DNA from: DASUBN01 sp036263155 | GTDB taxonomy: Bacteria; Pseudomonadota; Gammaproteobacteria; Natronospirales; REEB76 | Reading direction: 5' to 3' | DNA length: 64,000 nt | Assembly (NCBI GenBank): GCA_036263155.1 | Contig: DATAHN010000130.1 | Span: 16,372 to 80,371 of the forward strand | Shown: positions 17,049 to 25,668 of the stretch, in pieces | Layout of the letters: the number at the start of each line of letters is the position of its first letter | Numbering within the stretch: position 1 is the first letter of the stretch | Position numbers and translations under genes: made by a program | Notes under the pieces: model-generated | What the model saw: the letters and a program-made list of their open reading frames with translations, nothing else | Told to the model about the DNA's origin: nothing | Databases searched by the model: none

Positions 17049-17393
17049 TCAGCGGCCCGCGGCCTGGTTGAGGTCCGGCAGCCAGAGCTTCTCGAGGTTG
17101 TAGAAGTCGCGCACCTGCGGACGCATCACGTGCAGCAGTACGTCGCCGAGATCCACGAGCACCCACTCGCCGCCCTGCTCGCCCTCCACGCCGATGGGCT
17201 TCACGCCCTTCTCGCGCACCGCGTCCAGGGCGTTACGCGCCAGCGACTTCACGTGGCGGTCCGAGGTGCCGCTCACGATGACCATGAAGTCGGTGATGGC
17301 GGTCATGCCGCGCACGTCCAGCACGCGCAGGTCCACGCCCTTCATGTCCTCCAGGGCTTCCACCACCAGGTCCTTGAGTTGTTCAGGCTTCAT
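17049..17393 (-). CDS. rsfS: Ribosomal silencing factor RsfS
   Basis: This 114-residue Iojap/RsfS protein binds uL14 and blocks joining of ribosomal subunits during starvation. Recognised by DLRVLDVRGMTAITDFMVIVSGTSDRHVKSLA and by WVLVDLGDVLLHVMRPQVRDFYNLEKLW near the C-terminus. It lies between nadD and rlmH, the conserved order in Proteobacteria. The start at 17393 fits the family. Confidence 0.97.
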   Translation of the reverse strand: MKPEQLKDLVVEALEDMKGVDLRVLDVRGMTAITDFMVIVSGTSDRHVKSLARNALDAVREKGVKPIGVEGEQGGEWVLVDLGDVLLHVMRPQVRDFYNLEKLWLPDLNQAAGR

Positions 17394-17402
17394 CGGGCTT
17401 CC

Positions 17403-18023
17403 TCATGCATAGCATTTCGAATCTCGTATGTAGGCGCGCACCGCGTCCGGCACCAGCCAGCGCAGCTCGCCGCCCTTGGCCGCGAGTTCCCGCACCCGGC
17501 TGGAGGAGATCTCGAGCTGGGTGACCGCTTGCAGCAGCACCTGGCCGGCGACGCCTTGCAGGACATCGACCCGGCGCTCCTTCAGCACCCCGGCGATCTC
17601 GCCTTCCGTCTCCAACGCCCAGCCCGGGCGGTGCATCACCGCCACGTGTGCGAGGCCGAAGATGTCCCGCCAGCGATGCCAGCCGGGAAATCCCAGGAAC
17701 GCGTCCATGCCCACCACCAGCACCAGCACATCGGCGGGATGCTGCTTGCGCAGTTCCGTGAGCGTATCCACGGTGTAGGACGGCGCGGCTCGCTGCAGCT
17801 CGCGCTCATCCACCTTGAAACACGGCTCGTCGCCGATGGCGGCGCGCAGCATGGCGAGCCGGTGCTGCGGCGAGGCCCGTGGCGCGCCACGATGCGGCGG
17901 ATGGCCGCTGGGGATGAAGAGCATGCTGTCCAGGGAGAGCGCGTCTAGCATCTCGAACGCCGGCCGCAGGTGGCCCAAGTGGATGGGGTCGAAGCTGCCC
18001 CCGAAGATGCCGATCTTTCTCAT
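17403..18023 (-). CDS. nadD: Nicotinate-nucleotide adenylyltransferase NadD
   Basis: This 206-residue enzyme makes deamido-NAD from nicotinate mononucleotide and ATP. The nucleotidyltransferase signature GIFGGSFDPIHLGHLRPA is at the N-terminus. LFIPSGHPPHRG and the C-terminal ISSSRVRELAAKGGELRWLVPDAVRAYI (ISxTxxR type) confirm it. It follows holA, but a 148-base gap with hairpins separates them, so it may also have its own promoter: an AT-rich TACGTATATATAG tract lies 20-35 bases before its start. Confidence 0.96.
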   Translation of the reverse strand: MRKIGIFGGSFDPIHLGHLRPAFEMLDALSLDSMLFIPSGHPPHRGAPRASPQHRLAMLRAAIGDEPCFKVDERELQRAAPSYTVDTLTELRKQHPADVLVLVVGMDAFLGFPGWHRWRDIFGLAHVAVMHRPGWALETEGEIAGVLKERRVDVLQGVAGQVLLQAVTQLEISSSRVRELAAKGGELRWLVPDAVRAYIRDSKCYA

Positions 18024-18091
18024 CCGCGCGCGTGGCGCTCCTCGGTCTATATATACGTATCAGCAGCCAGAGCCGGCCACGCCTGTGGCGA

Positions 18092-18120
18092 GCGAATCGC
18101 GGATTCACTCCGCGATTCGC
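18092..18120. repeat. 12-bp perfect inverted repeat, holA-nadD gap
   Basis: The arms at 18092-18103 and 18109-18120 (GCGAATCGCGGA and its exact complement) flank a 5-base loop. It lies in the non-coding stretch upstream of nadD, next to two further inverted repeats. This looks like part of a composite REP/BIME-type element. Confidence 0.8.
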
Positions 18121-18124
18121 GGTT

Positions 18125-18154
18125 CTGAAAAAGGCCAGGGATGGACTTTTTCAG
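18125..18154. repeat. CTGAAAAA inverted repeat with CCATCCCT-type core
   Basis: CTGAAAAA at 18125-18132 pairs with TTTTTCAG at 18147-18154. On the minus strand the loop reads with TCCATCCCTGG, the same CCATCCCT core as the hairpin between maf and rng. The T run inside the arm could let it act as a weak terminator after holA, but the order of arms suits a repeat element at least as well. Confidence 0.65.
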
Positions 18155-18171
18155 AGAAATCTATTGGCAAC

Positions 18172-19191
18172 TCATCCACGAGATGGCGCGTATTGACGCG
18201 CCATCTCCGTGGATAAGTGTAACAGTTCGTCCCAGGGCCGGCCCCGGGCGCGGCCCTTGAGTACGGCGTCCGCCCGCAACGCCTTCTTAAGCAGATGCTG
18301 CCAGCCCGTGGCCTTGCGCCGTTTCAGGGCCGCCTGGATCAGAGGGCGCCGCCGCTCCCAGACACCCGCCGTGACCCGCTGCATCGGGGCTCCCGCTTCG
18401 ATCTCCAGGGCGAAGGAAGCCAGGTCCTTGAGCTGGCGCAGCAGCGCGCCCAGCACCATCACTGGCTCCTCGCCTTCCGCCCGCAGGCCTTCCAGCACCC
18501 GCACCGTGCGCGGCAGGTCGCCGGCGAGTGCCGCATCCACCAACTTGAAGGCGTCATAGCGTGCGCTATCCGCCACCGCTTCCGCCACGGCCTCGGCGTC
18601 CAGCACGCCGGGCTGGCGCAGCAGCGCGAGCTTCTCCACCTCCTGCGCGGCGGCCAGGAGGTTGCCCTCCACCCGGCCGCTGATGAGCGTCACTGCATCG
18701 GGTGTGGCGTCGAAACCTTTAGCCTTCAGGCGCTGACGCACCCAGGCCGGCACCTCGGCCGGCGCGACCGGCCAGACCTGCACGAATAAACCAGCGCGCT
18801 CCAGCGCCTGGGCCCAGACCGGGCTGCCCTCCAGCTTGTCCTCGGCGATGACCAGGAGCAGCGTATCCGGGGCCGGGTCCTTGGCGTAGGCCGACAGCAC
18901 CTCGGCACCCTTGGTGCCGGGCTTGGCGGTGGGCAGGCGCAGCTCCAGGATGCGGCGCGAGGCGAACAGCGAAAGGCTGGCGCCGGCGGTGAGCAGCGCC
19001 TCCCATTCGAAGCCGCGCTCGGCCACGAACACCTCGCGGTCGGTGTAGCCTTGCTCGCGGGCCGCCTTGCGGGTGAGGTCGGCGCTCTCCTCCCGCTGCA
19101 GGGGCTCATCGCCGGCGATGAGCACCACCGGCGGCAGGCCGCCCTTGAGCTGGGAAGCGAGTCTGTCAGGCCCGAGCTTCACGCGTTGCAC
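18172..19191 (-). CDS. holA: DNA polymerase III delta subunit HolA
   Basis: This 339-residue clamp-loader subunit opens the beta sliding clamp. The N-terminal MQRVKLGPDRLASQLKGGLPPVVLIAGDEPLQREES matches HolA, with the GDEPLL-like motif. The C-terminal part has LVDAALAGDLPRTVRVLEGLRAEGEEPVMVLGALLRQ. The family normally follows lptE directly, but here about 3.3 kb of metal-transport genes lie between. Its start overlaps the end of the znuB-like gene by 26 bases (a GTG at 19182 would reduce that to 17). The C-terminus runs into an inverted repeat. Confidence 0.92.
   Translation of the reverse strand: MQRVKLGPDRLASQLKGGLPPVVLIAGDEPLQREESADLTRKAAREQGYTDREVFVAERGFEWEALLTAGASLSLFASRRILELRLPTAKPGTKGAEVLSAYAKDPAPDTLLLVIAEDKLEGSPVWAQALERAGLFVQVWPVAPAEVPAWVRQRLKAKGFDATPDAVTLISGRVEGNLLAAAQEVEKLALLRQPGVLDAEAVAEAVADSARYDAFKLVDAALAGDLPRTVRVLEGLRAEGEEPVMVLGALLRQLKDLASFALEIEAGAPMQRVTAGVWERRRPLIQAALKRRKATGWQHLLKKALRADAVLKGRARGRPWDELLHLSTEMARQYAPSRG
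18174..18214. repeat. 17-bp inverted repeat overlapping the 3' end of holA
   Basis: The arms 18174-18190 and 18197-18214 are complementary except for one extra base, with a 6-base loop (TATTGA). The repeat covers the last codons of holA. It is the third inverted repeat within 125 bases. Confidence 0.75.
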
Positions 19192-19942
19192 CCGTCAGCT
19201 TGCGCAGGATGGCCATGATGATAGCGCAGGCCGCCAGGCACCAGACGATGAGCGCCCCGCTCGGCAGGTCGTAGAGCGTGGACAGCACCAGCCCCGCGGC
19301 ATAGGCCACGGCCCCGAGCACGAAGGCCGCGGCGGTCCCCGGCTTGGGGCGCATGCCGCGCACGCCGAGGGCCGGCATGATGAGGCTGGCGAACACCAGG
19401 TACACGCCCACCAACTGCACCGAGGCGGTGACCGCAAGGGCGAACAGGACGTAGAAGCCGATGCGCCCGAGGCGTTGGCCGAAGCCGAACCACACCCCCA
19501 GGATCAGCGCGTACAACAGCGCCACGGGGATGAGGCTCTTGTAGCTCACCCACAGGATCTGTCCCACCAGCAGGTCTTTGAGGTGCTCTCCCCCTTCCGG
19601 GTTGTTGGACAGCAGCAGGATGCTGCCGGTGGCGGCCAGCGCGAACAGGCCGCCGATGAGCGCCTCCTGCACCTCCGGGAAGCGCCGCTCGGTCCAGGTG
19701 AGCAGGAGCGCGCCCAGCAGTGCTGACACGCCGGCGGCGAACTGCACGCCCCAGCCGCTCTCGCCGCCCCAGTGCAGCATGCCGGCGGCGATCACGCCCA
19801 GGCCCGCCACCTGCGCGATGGCGAGGTCGATGAAGATGATGCCCTTGTTCAGCACCTCGCGGCCCATGGGCACGTGGGTGGCGAGCACCAGGAGGCCCGC
19901 CACCAGCGCAGGGCCGATGATGGAGAGGTCGATGAGGTTCAC
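19166..19942 (-). CDS. Metal (zinc/manganese-type) ABC transporter permease
   Basis: This protein is 258 residues long from a GTG at 19942, which overlaps the stop of the substrate-binding protein gene (GTGA). The open frame reaches further upstream but that part is out-of-frame shadow. It has about eight membrane helices and the ABC-3 (ZnuB/TroC) family features VPMGREVLNKGIIFIDLAIAQVAGLGV, VQLVGVYLVFASLIMPAL and the C-terminal TLYDLPSGALIVWCLA. It works with the adjacent binding protein. No ATPase gene is next to it. Its 3' end overlaps holA. Confidence 0.88.
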   Translation of the reverse strand: MNLIDLSIIGPALVAGLLVLATHVPMGREVLNKGIIFIDLAIAQVAGLGVIAAGMLHWGGESGWGVQFAAGVSALLGALLLTWTERRFPEVQEALIGGLFALAATGSILLLSNNPEGGEHLKDLLVGQILWVSYKSLIPVALLYALILGVWFGFGQRLGRIGFYVLFALAVTASVQLVGVYLVFASLIMPALGVRGMRPKPGTAAAFVLGAVAYAAGLVLSTLYDLPSGALIVWCLAACAIIMAILRKLTGATREARA

Positions 19943-20847
19943 TTTCCGCCTCCCTGCAGCTTGAGCAGACGGTCCACCATGAGGCCGTAGAACTGGAACA
20001 GGTCCTTGTCGTCGTCGGCGCCCACGGTGTCGGGGATCTGTGCCACCGGGATGCTGCCGCGCTCGCTCAGCCACTCCGGCGCCTGCTCATCCTCGTAGGG
20101 TGTATAGATGATGCCTTTCACCCCCTCGCTCTTGATCTTGCCGAGCAGCTCCGACAGGTGGCCGGGACTGGGCGGGATGCCGGGCTTGGGCTCCAGGAAA
20201 CCCACCGCCTCGATGCCGAGCCAGTTCTGCATGTACACCCACCCGTCGTGGTAGGCGATGAGCTTCATGCCCTTCAGGGGCGCCGCCTGTTGCTGCCACT
20301 TGGTGACGGCCGCGTCCCAGCGCGCCTTGAAGTCGGCGTAGCGCTTCTGGTAGTCGGCGGCGTTGGACGGGTCGAGCTGTGCCAGGCGCTTCGTGAGTTC
20401 CGCCGCCACCAGCCCGATGTTGCGGGGATCGGTCTGGAAGTGCGGGTTGCCATAGGGATGGATGTCGCCCTGGGCCCGGTCCACGCTGGCCGGCACCTGC
20501 AGCATCTGCACCGACTGCGAGGCGTCCAGGAAGCCAGGCTGTCCCGGCTGCACCGAGGCGCGGGCTCCCTGCTGCATCAGCACCGGCAGCCAGCCCACCT
20601 CCAGGTCCGCACCATTGCAGACCACGAGGTCGGCCTTGCGTACGGCGGAGATCAGGCTGGGGCGCGCCTGGATGAAGTGCGGGTCGTTGAAGGCGCCGCT
20701 GGCGGTGGTCACGCTCACGTGGCCGCCGCCCACTTCCGCCAGCAGCGCGGTCCAATGGGGCTCGCAGGCGAAGGCGTTGATGTCAGCGAAGGCCGGGGTG
20801 CAGGTTCCCAATGCCAATGCCAGAGAAAGGTACTTCAAGAGTTTCAT
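19939..20847 (-). CDS. Metal ABC transporter periplasmic substrate-binding protein (ZnuA/TroA-like)
   Basis: This 302-residue protein has a signal peptide (MKLLKYLSLALALGTCTPAFA). It has the cluster A-I fold pattern: a metal-ligand histidine in NDPHFIQARPS, another in GNPHFQTDPRNIG, a third in AYHDGWVYMQNW, and an acidic ligand region near TPYEDEQAPEWL. It lacks the long His/Asp-rich loop of classic ZnuA, so zinc versus manganese cannot be decided. It precedes the permease with a 4-base overlap and follows an outer-membrane barrel gene by 18 bases. Confidence 0.88.
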   Translation of the reverse strand: MKLLKYLSLALALGTCTPAFADINAFACEPHWTALLAEVGGGHVSVTTASGAFNDPHFIQARPSLISAVRKADLVVCNGADLEVGWLPVLMQQGARASVQPGQPGFLDASQSVQMLQVPASVDRAQGDIHPYGNPHFQTDPRNIGLVAAELTKRLAQLDPSNAADYQKRYADFKARWDAAVTKWQQQAAPLKGMKLIAYHDGWVYMQNWLGIEAVGFLEPKPGIPPSPGHLSELLGKIKSEGVKGIIYTPYEDEQAPEWLSERGSIPVAQIPDTVGADDDKDLFQFYGLMVDRLLKLQGGGK

Positions 20848-20865
20848 GGTTGATCCTCGTCGAAA

Positions 20866-22101
20866 TCAGAATGTGTGCGCCGGATGGGCGCCCATGGCCA
20901 CGATGTACTGCAGCATCACCTCATTCGCGGCCCTGGGGCCCGACGCGTCACGGTTGAACTGCAGGCGGATGCGGCTGAACTCGGAGTTGGAGAAATCCAG
21001 CATGGCGCTCTCCCGGTGCGGGGTGAATCCGTTGCCGAGAAGCTGTGCCGGCTGGTAGAGGCCGGTGACAGTGTTGTCGCTGCTCAAGCGGTCGTAGCGC
21101 AGGCCGAAGCGCCAGCGCGGCATCCATTGGTACACGCCCTGCACGTACCAGCCGCTCGCGGCACCCGAGTACAGGCTGCCGCCGCTGCAGGCGGTGTCCA
21201 CGGGACAAGGCAGCGGCGCGACGCTGCCGGACTCGCGCCGGTGCAGGTATTCGGCCTGCAGCACCAGGTTCTTCTGGGCGAAGTTGCCGTGGGGTGACCA
21301 CTTCCACACGAAGTCCGCGCCTACGATGTCGCTGTCGCCGGAGAACACCGGGCCATCCAGCTCGCTCGCGTCGGCGAACTCGGTGCTGGGGCTGCCGAGG
21401 GAGGGCCGATCCGCGGCACGGGTGGTCAGCCAGGAGAGGCCCGCGAACCAGGTGCTGCTGTCCCCCACGTCGCGGCTCAGTTTCACGAACAGGGAGTGGG
21501 CGCCGTTGCCGCCGTGACTCGCGCCGCCCGCCGGGAAGCGGTCGCCGCTGAAGGCCTCGGCGCCGACCAAGAGATAGGTGTCAGTGGGCGCGAGCCAGGT
21601 CACCTGCAGACCGGGGTCGCTGTACTGCCCGCCCAACATGGCCTCATACACCAGCGGCTGGTCCACGAAGTCCCAGGCGTGGGCGTGGCGCGCGTTCTGG
21701 TAGCCGAAGGCGGAGAAGAACTTGCCGGCGGTCACCTGCAGGCCGTAGGGCATCGCCAGGGTCTGCAGGTAGGCCAGCTCCACTTCCGCGCGGTCCTCAC
21801 CGTGGCTCTCGCTGAAGGAGAGCGCGGCGAAACCGGTGAACTGGTCGTCGATGTTGGAGAACAGGTCCAGCTCGGATTCACCGAGGCCGAAGCCCTGCTG
21901 CAGCAGACCCGCGTCCTCGCCCAGCATGAAGCCCGGCATCTGCCGGTGGCCGGCACCGTCTGGATAGGCGGCCCAGGTGCCGTTCAGCACCAGGGCCACG
22001 CCGGGGTTGAAGGCGTTGCCGCTCTGGGGCGCTGCGAAGGCCGCGCCGCTGCATGCAGCGAGGCTGCAAGCCAAAGCGGCGGCCAGATATCTCTTGTCCA
22101 T
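20866..22101 (-). CDS. Outer-membrane beta-barrel protein next to metal transporter
   Basis: This 411-residue protein has an N-terminal export signal ending near AAFAAPQ; a lipobox-like LAAC is also present. The rest alternates short amphipathic strands (GLQVTAGKFFSAFGY, FGLRYDRLSSD, RIRLQFNRD) and ends in an aromatic residue (HPAHTF), as expected for a barrel inserted by the Bam machinery. I do not see a TonB box or plug domain, so a porin-like channel is more likely than a TonB receptor. The tight spacing to the metal-binding protein suggests metal entry through the outer membrane, which is inference. Confidence 0.6.
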   Translation of the reverse strand: MDKRYLAAALACSLAACSGAAFAAPQSGNAFNPGVALVLNGTWAAYPDGAGHRQMPGFMLGEDAGLLQQGFGLGESELDLFSNIDDQFTGFAALSFSESHGEDRAEVELAYLQTLAMPYGLQVTAGKFFSAFGYQNARHAHAWDFVDQPLVYEAMLGGQYSDPGLQVTWLAPTDTYLLVGAEAFSGDRFPAGGASHGGNGAHSLFVKLSRDVGDSSTWFAGLSWLTTRAADRPSLGSPSTEFADASELDGPVFSGDSDIVGADFVWKWSPHGNFAQKNLVLQAEYLHRRESGSVAPLPCPVDTACSGGSLYSGAASGWYVQGVYQWMPRWRFGLRYDRLSSDNTVTGLYQPAQLLGNGFTPHRESAMLDFSNSEFSRIRLQFNRDASGPRAANEVMLQYIVAMGAHPAHTF

Positions 22102-22180
22102 GGAAGACGCTCCTCGTGTACGTGTCTACGCGGCCGCGCCGCCGGAACGGACGCGACCATGCCAAGTGGATCCCGGGGGA

Positions 22181-22489
22181 TCAGGCGTGGACGACGGGAG
22201 GCGCGCGGCTGGTCTGGTTGCGGAGGAGGCCCTGGGCGGCGGGACGGATGAGGACGATACGCGGCGCCTCTTCGCGCATCGGGAGAGCTGGCTGCGGGAG
22301 CGTTGTGCCGGACACGGCAGGCGAATGGCCGCCGAGCATGCAGTAGTGGCAGGCGAGATCCGACTGGCCGATGGGATGGCTCGCCTGGTGCGCCGGCAAC
22401 GCCGATTGCACCGCCAGGAACAGCAAGCCGAGCACGAGCCAGAGGCGGCGTGCGGCGCGGTGCAAGCGAAGGTCGGTCAGACGGAACAT
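22181..22489 (-). CDS. DUF2946-like small membrane-anchored protein
   Basis: This protein is 102 residues long from the ATG at 22489, which has AAGG upstream and lies 11 bases after the lptE stop. It has one hydrophobic helix (LWLVLGLLFLAVQSALPA) followed by a short segment with HQASHP, CHYC and GGH. That pattern of small proteins with an N-terminal helix and clustered His/Cys resembles DUF2946, which often sits by metal (copper) uptake genes. Here it is followed by the barrel and metal ABC genes, so a metal-binding role is reasonable but unproven. Confidence 0.55.
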   Translation of the reverse strand: MFRLTDLRLHRAARRLWLVLGLLFLAVQSALPAHQASHPIGQSDLACHYCMLGGHSPAVSGTTLPQPALPMREEAPRIVLIRPAAQGLLRNQTSRAPPVVHA

Positions 22490-22499
22490 GGCCTTGATG

Positions 22500-23081
22500 T
22501 TACACCGGCGGCGGCGCACTTGCGGCGGCAGGCACGGCCTGGGTGGCCGGGGCCGGCGCGGTGGCCCCGGCAGGCGCGGCATAGGCAGCCTTCAGGTTCT
22601 TGGCGGCCGCCACTACGCGGAAGATGATGAACTGGGCGATGTCCTTGGCCATGGAACGGCGCAGCGCGGCCTCCTGCTCCTCGTTGCTGATGGCATTGGA
22701 GACACGGTAGGAGTAGTTGCGGTTCATCACCACCACCTGCGGCTCGATCACTGTCGCTCCGTCCACCACCATCGAGAACTCCACGCGTGTGGTCACCTGG
22801 TACTCCAGCGGCACGCCGCGCCGGTTGAGGGAGAGGGGCCGGCTGTCGCGGCCCACGCTGGCGATGCTGAGGATGGTGGTGGCGCCGGTGGGGTCCGCCA
22901 GTACCTCCGTGTCATCGGACTCGAGGCCCCGGCGCAGCTCCCGCAGCAGGTCGCCGTTGCCTCCCGGCACCGCCACGTAGATGCGCTGCATGGAGACCGG
23001 CAAGTCAGGCGCCTGGCGCAGGTGGAAGCCACAGCCCACCAGCAGCAATACCGCGGCCAGCAGCGGGGCGGCGGCTTTCAC
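22500..23081 (-). CDS. lptE: LPS-assembly lipoprotein LptE
   Basis: This 193-residue lipoprotein has the lipobox LLLVGCGFHLR, with Cys17 as the lipidated residue. GFHLR is the hallmark start of mature LptE. It plugs the LptD barrel that inserts LPS into the outer leaflet. The body matches the family (MQRIYVAVPGGNGDLLRELRRGL, then YQVTTRVEFSMVV). The C-terminus ends in a low-complexity Ala/Pro tail. It overlaps leuS by four bases, the standard leuS-lptE arrangement. Confidence 0.93.
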   Translation of the reverse strand: MKAAAPLLAAVLLLVGCGFHLRQAPDLPVSMQRIYVAVPGGNGDLLRELRRGLESDDTEVLADPTGATTILSIASVGRDSRPLSLNRRGVPLEYQVTTRVEFSMVVDGATVIEPQVVVMNRNYSYRVSNAISNEEQEAALRRSMAKDIAQFIIFRVVAAAKNLKAAYAAPAGATAPAPATQAVPAAASAPPPV

Positions 23082-25660
23082 GCCGCCACCACGTTCACCA
23101 GCTTACCGGGCACCACCACGATCTTCTTCACGTCCTTACCTTGGACGAACGGCTGCACGGAAGGTTCCGCGAGGGCGGCCTTTTCGATGGCCTCCCGGGG
23201 AGCGTCCACTGCCACCTGGATCTTCCCCCGCAGCTTGCCGTTCACCTGCACCACGAGCTCGAGGGTGGAACGCTTGAGGGCCGCCGGGTCCGCCGCCGGC
23301 CAGCGCTGGGCCATGACCGACCCGGAGCCGCCCAGTCCCTGCCACAGGCTCTCGGCCGCGTGCGGCACGATGGGCGTCAGCATCAGCACGATGCCTTCCA
23401 GGCATTCCTGGCGCACTGCCCGGTCCTGGGGTGTCGTGCCCGCGGCGCGGGTCACGGCGTTGAGCAGTTCCATCACCGCAGCGATGGCGGTATTGAAGGT
23501 ATAACGCCGGCCGATGTCGTCGCCGACCTTGGCGAGGGTCTCATGCAGCTGGCGCCGCAGGGCCTGCTGCGGCTCGTCCAGGGCCGCCGGCTCCAGCGCC
23601 GGGGCCTTGCCCGCCGCCGTGTGCTCATACGCGGCTTTCCACAGGCGCTTCAAGAAGCGCTGGGCACCCTCCACGCCGCTCTCCGACCACTCCAGGGTCA
23701 GCTCCGGCGGCGCCGCGAACATCATGAACAGGCGCACCGTGTCGGCGCCGTACTTCTCCACCAGCATCTGCGGGTCCACGCCGTTGTTCTTCGACTTGGA
23801 CATGGTGCCCATGCCGTCGTACTGCACCGGCTTGCCGTCGGCCTTGAGCACGGCGCCCGTCACGCGGCCGTCGGCATCGTGGGTGAACTCCACTTCGTCC
23901 GGGCTGTAATAGGTGAGACTGCCGGCGGTGCCCTTCCGCAGGAAGATGTGGTTCAGCACCATGCCCTGGGTCAGGAGCCGCGTGAAGGGTTCGTCGAACT
24001 TGAGCAGCCCCATGTCGCGCATGACCTTGGTCCAGAAGCGCGAGTACAGGAGGTGCAGGATCGCGTGCTCGATGCCGCCGATGTACTGGTCCACCGGCAG
24101 CCACTCGTCCACGCGCCCGTCCACCATGGCCGCGTCGTTGTCGCGGCAGGCGTAGCGCATGAAATACCAGGACGAGTCCACGAAAGTGTCCATGGTGTCG
24201 GTCTCGCGGCGCGCCGGCTTGCCGCACTTGGGGCAGGCGCACTCCACGAAGGGCTTGTACTTGTTGAGCGGGTTGCCGCTGCCATCCGGGGCCAGGTCTT
24301 CCGGCAGGACCACCGGCAGGTCCTTGTCGGGGACAGGCACGTCGCCACAGGCTTCGCAGTGGATGAGCGGGATCGGGCAGCCCCAGTAGCGCTGGCGCGA
24401 GATGCCCCAGTCCCGCAGGCGGTACTGCACCCGCTTCTGGCCGAGACCCTTGGCGGCGAGGTCGGCGGCGATGGCCTCCACGCCTGCTTCGAAGCCCAGG
24501 CCGTCGTATTTTCCGGAGTTGCAGAGCACGCCGTCCTTCGTGATGAAGGGCTCCTGCATCTCCCCTGCGGCCCCGTCCCTGGCCCGCACCACGGTCTTGA
24601 TGGGCAGGCCGTACTTCGTCGCGAACTCATGGTCGCGCTCGTCATGGGCCGGCACCGCCATCACCGCGCCCTCGCCGTAGGCCATGAGCACGTAGTTCGC
24701 GACCCATACCGGCAGCTCGGCGCCCGTCAGCGGGTGCTTCACCGTGAGCGCGGTGGGCACGCCTCTCTTCTCCTGGGTGGCGAGCTCCGCCTCGGTGACG
24801 CCGCCCTTGCGGCACTCTTCTATGAATGCCGCTACCTTGGCGTCGGACTCGGCGGCCTTGAAGGCCAAGGGATGCTCCGCCGCCACCGCCACGTAGGTGG
24901 CGCCTAATAGGGTGTCGGCGCGGGTGGTGAACACCTTGAGCACGCCGCCCGCGTGCGGGAAACCGATTTCCACTCCCACGCTCTTGCCGATCCAGTTCTC
25001 CTGCATGGTCTTGACCCGCTCGGGCCAGCCCGGCAGGTGCTGCAGCGCCTCAAGGAGCTCATCCGCATAGGCGGTGATCTTGAGGTAGTACATGGGGATC
25101 TCGCGCTTCTCCACCAGCGCGCCGGTGCGCCAGCCGCGCCCGTCGATCACCTGCTCGTTGGCGAGCACGGTCTGGTCCACGGGATCCCAATTCACGGTGC
25201 CGGTGGTCTTGTAGGCGATGCCCTTCTCCAGCATGCGCAGGAACAGCCACTGGTTCCACTTGTAGTACTTGGGATGGCAGGTGGCCACCTCCCGCTCCCA
25301 GTCGATGGCGAACCCTAAGGACTTGAGCTGCATGCGCATGTAGTCGATGTTGTCGTAGGTCCACTTGGCGGGCGGCACCTTGTTCTTGATGGCGGCGTTC
25401 TCGGCGGGCAGGCCGAACGCGTCCCAGCCCATGGGCTGCAGCACGTTGTGCCCGTTCATGCGCTGGTAGCGGGTGATGAGGTCGCCGATGGTGTAGTTGC
25501 GCACGTGGCCCATGTGCAGGCGGCCGGAGGGATAGGGCAGCATGCACAGGCAGTAGTACTTCTCGCCGGGCGCGTCCTCGCGGGCACGGTCGGCGCCCAG
25601 GCTCTCCCACAGCTTGCGGGCCGAAGCTTCCACCTCGGCCGGTTGATAGATTTCCCGCAT
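23078..25660 (-). CDS. leuS: Leucyl-tRNA synthetase
   Basis: This 860-residue class I synthetase uses the ATG at 25660, which gives MREIYQPAEVEASARKLW as in the family; a GTG at 25672 would couple to the upstream stop (GTGA) and add four residues. The HIGH motif is HMGH in PYPSGRLHMGHVRNYTIGD. The editing domain carries TTRADTLLGATYVAVAAEHPL. DWGISRQRYWGCPIP and WLPVDQYIGGIEHAILHLLYSRF follow. The KMSKS loop reads TMSKS (GMGTMSKSKNNG), so its first lysine is replaced while the essential second one is kept. It follows a ligase-like gene rather than lnt directly. Confidence 0.97.
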   Translation of the reverse strand: MREIYQPAEVEASARKLWESLGADRAREDAPGEKYYCLCMLPYPSGRLHMGHVRNYTIGDLITRYQRMNGHNVLQPMGWDAFGLPAENAAIKNKVPPAKWTYDNIDYMRMQLKSLGFAIDWEREVATCHPKYYKWNQWLFLRMLEKGIAYKTTGTVNWDPVDQTVLANEQVIDGRGWRTGALVEKREIPMYYLKITAYADELLEALQHLPGWPERVKTMQENWIGKSVGVEIGFPHAGGVLKVFTTRADTLLGATYVAVAAEHPLAFKAAESDAKVAAFIEECRKGGVTEAELATQEKRGVPTALTVKHPLTGAELPVWVANYVLMAYGEGAVMAVPAHDERDHEFATKYGLPIKTVVRARDGAAGEMQEPFITKDGVLCNSGKYDGLGFEAGVEAIAADLAAKGLGQKRVQYRLRDWGISRQRYWGCPIPLIHCEACGDVPVPDKDLPVVLPEDLAPDGSGNPLNKYKPFVECACPKCGKPARRETDTMDTFVDSSWYFMRYACRDNDAAMVDGRVDEWLPVDQYIGGIEHAILHLLYSRFWTKVMRDMGLLKFDEPFTRLLTQGMVLNHIFLRKGTAGSLTYYSPDEVEFTHDADGRVTGAVLKADGKPVQYDGMGTMSKSKNNGVDPQMLVEKYGADTVRLFMMFAAPPELTLEWSESGVEGAQRFLKRLWKAAYEHTAAGKAPALEPAALDEPQQALRRQLHETLAKVGDDIGRRYTFNTAIAAVMELLNAVTRAAGTTPQDRAVRQECLEGIVLMLTPIVPHAAESLWQGLGGSGSVMAQRWPAADPAALKRSTLELVVQVNGKLRGKIQVAVDAPREAIEKAALAEPSVQPFVQGKDVKKIVVVPGKLVNVVAA

Positions 25661-25668
25661 CGTCCCGC

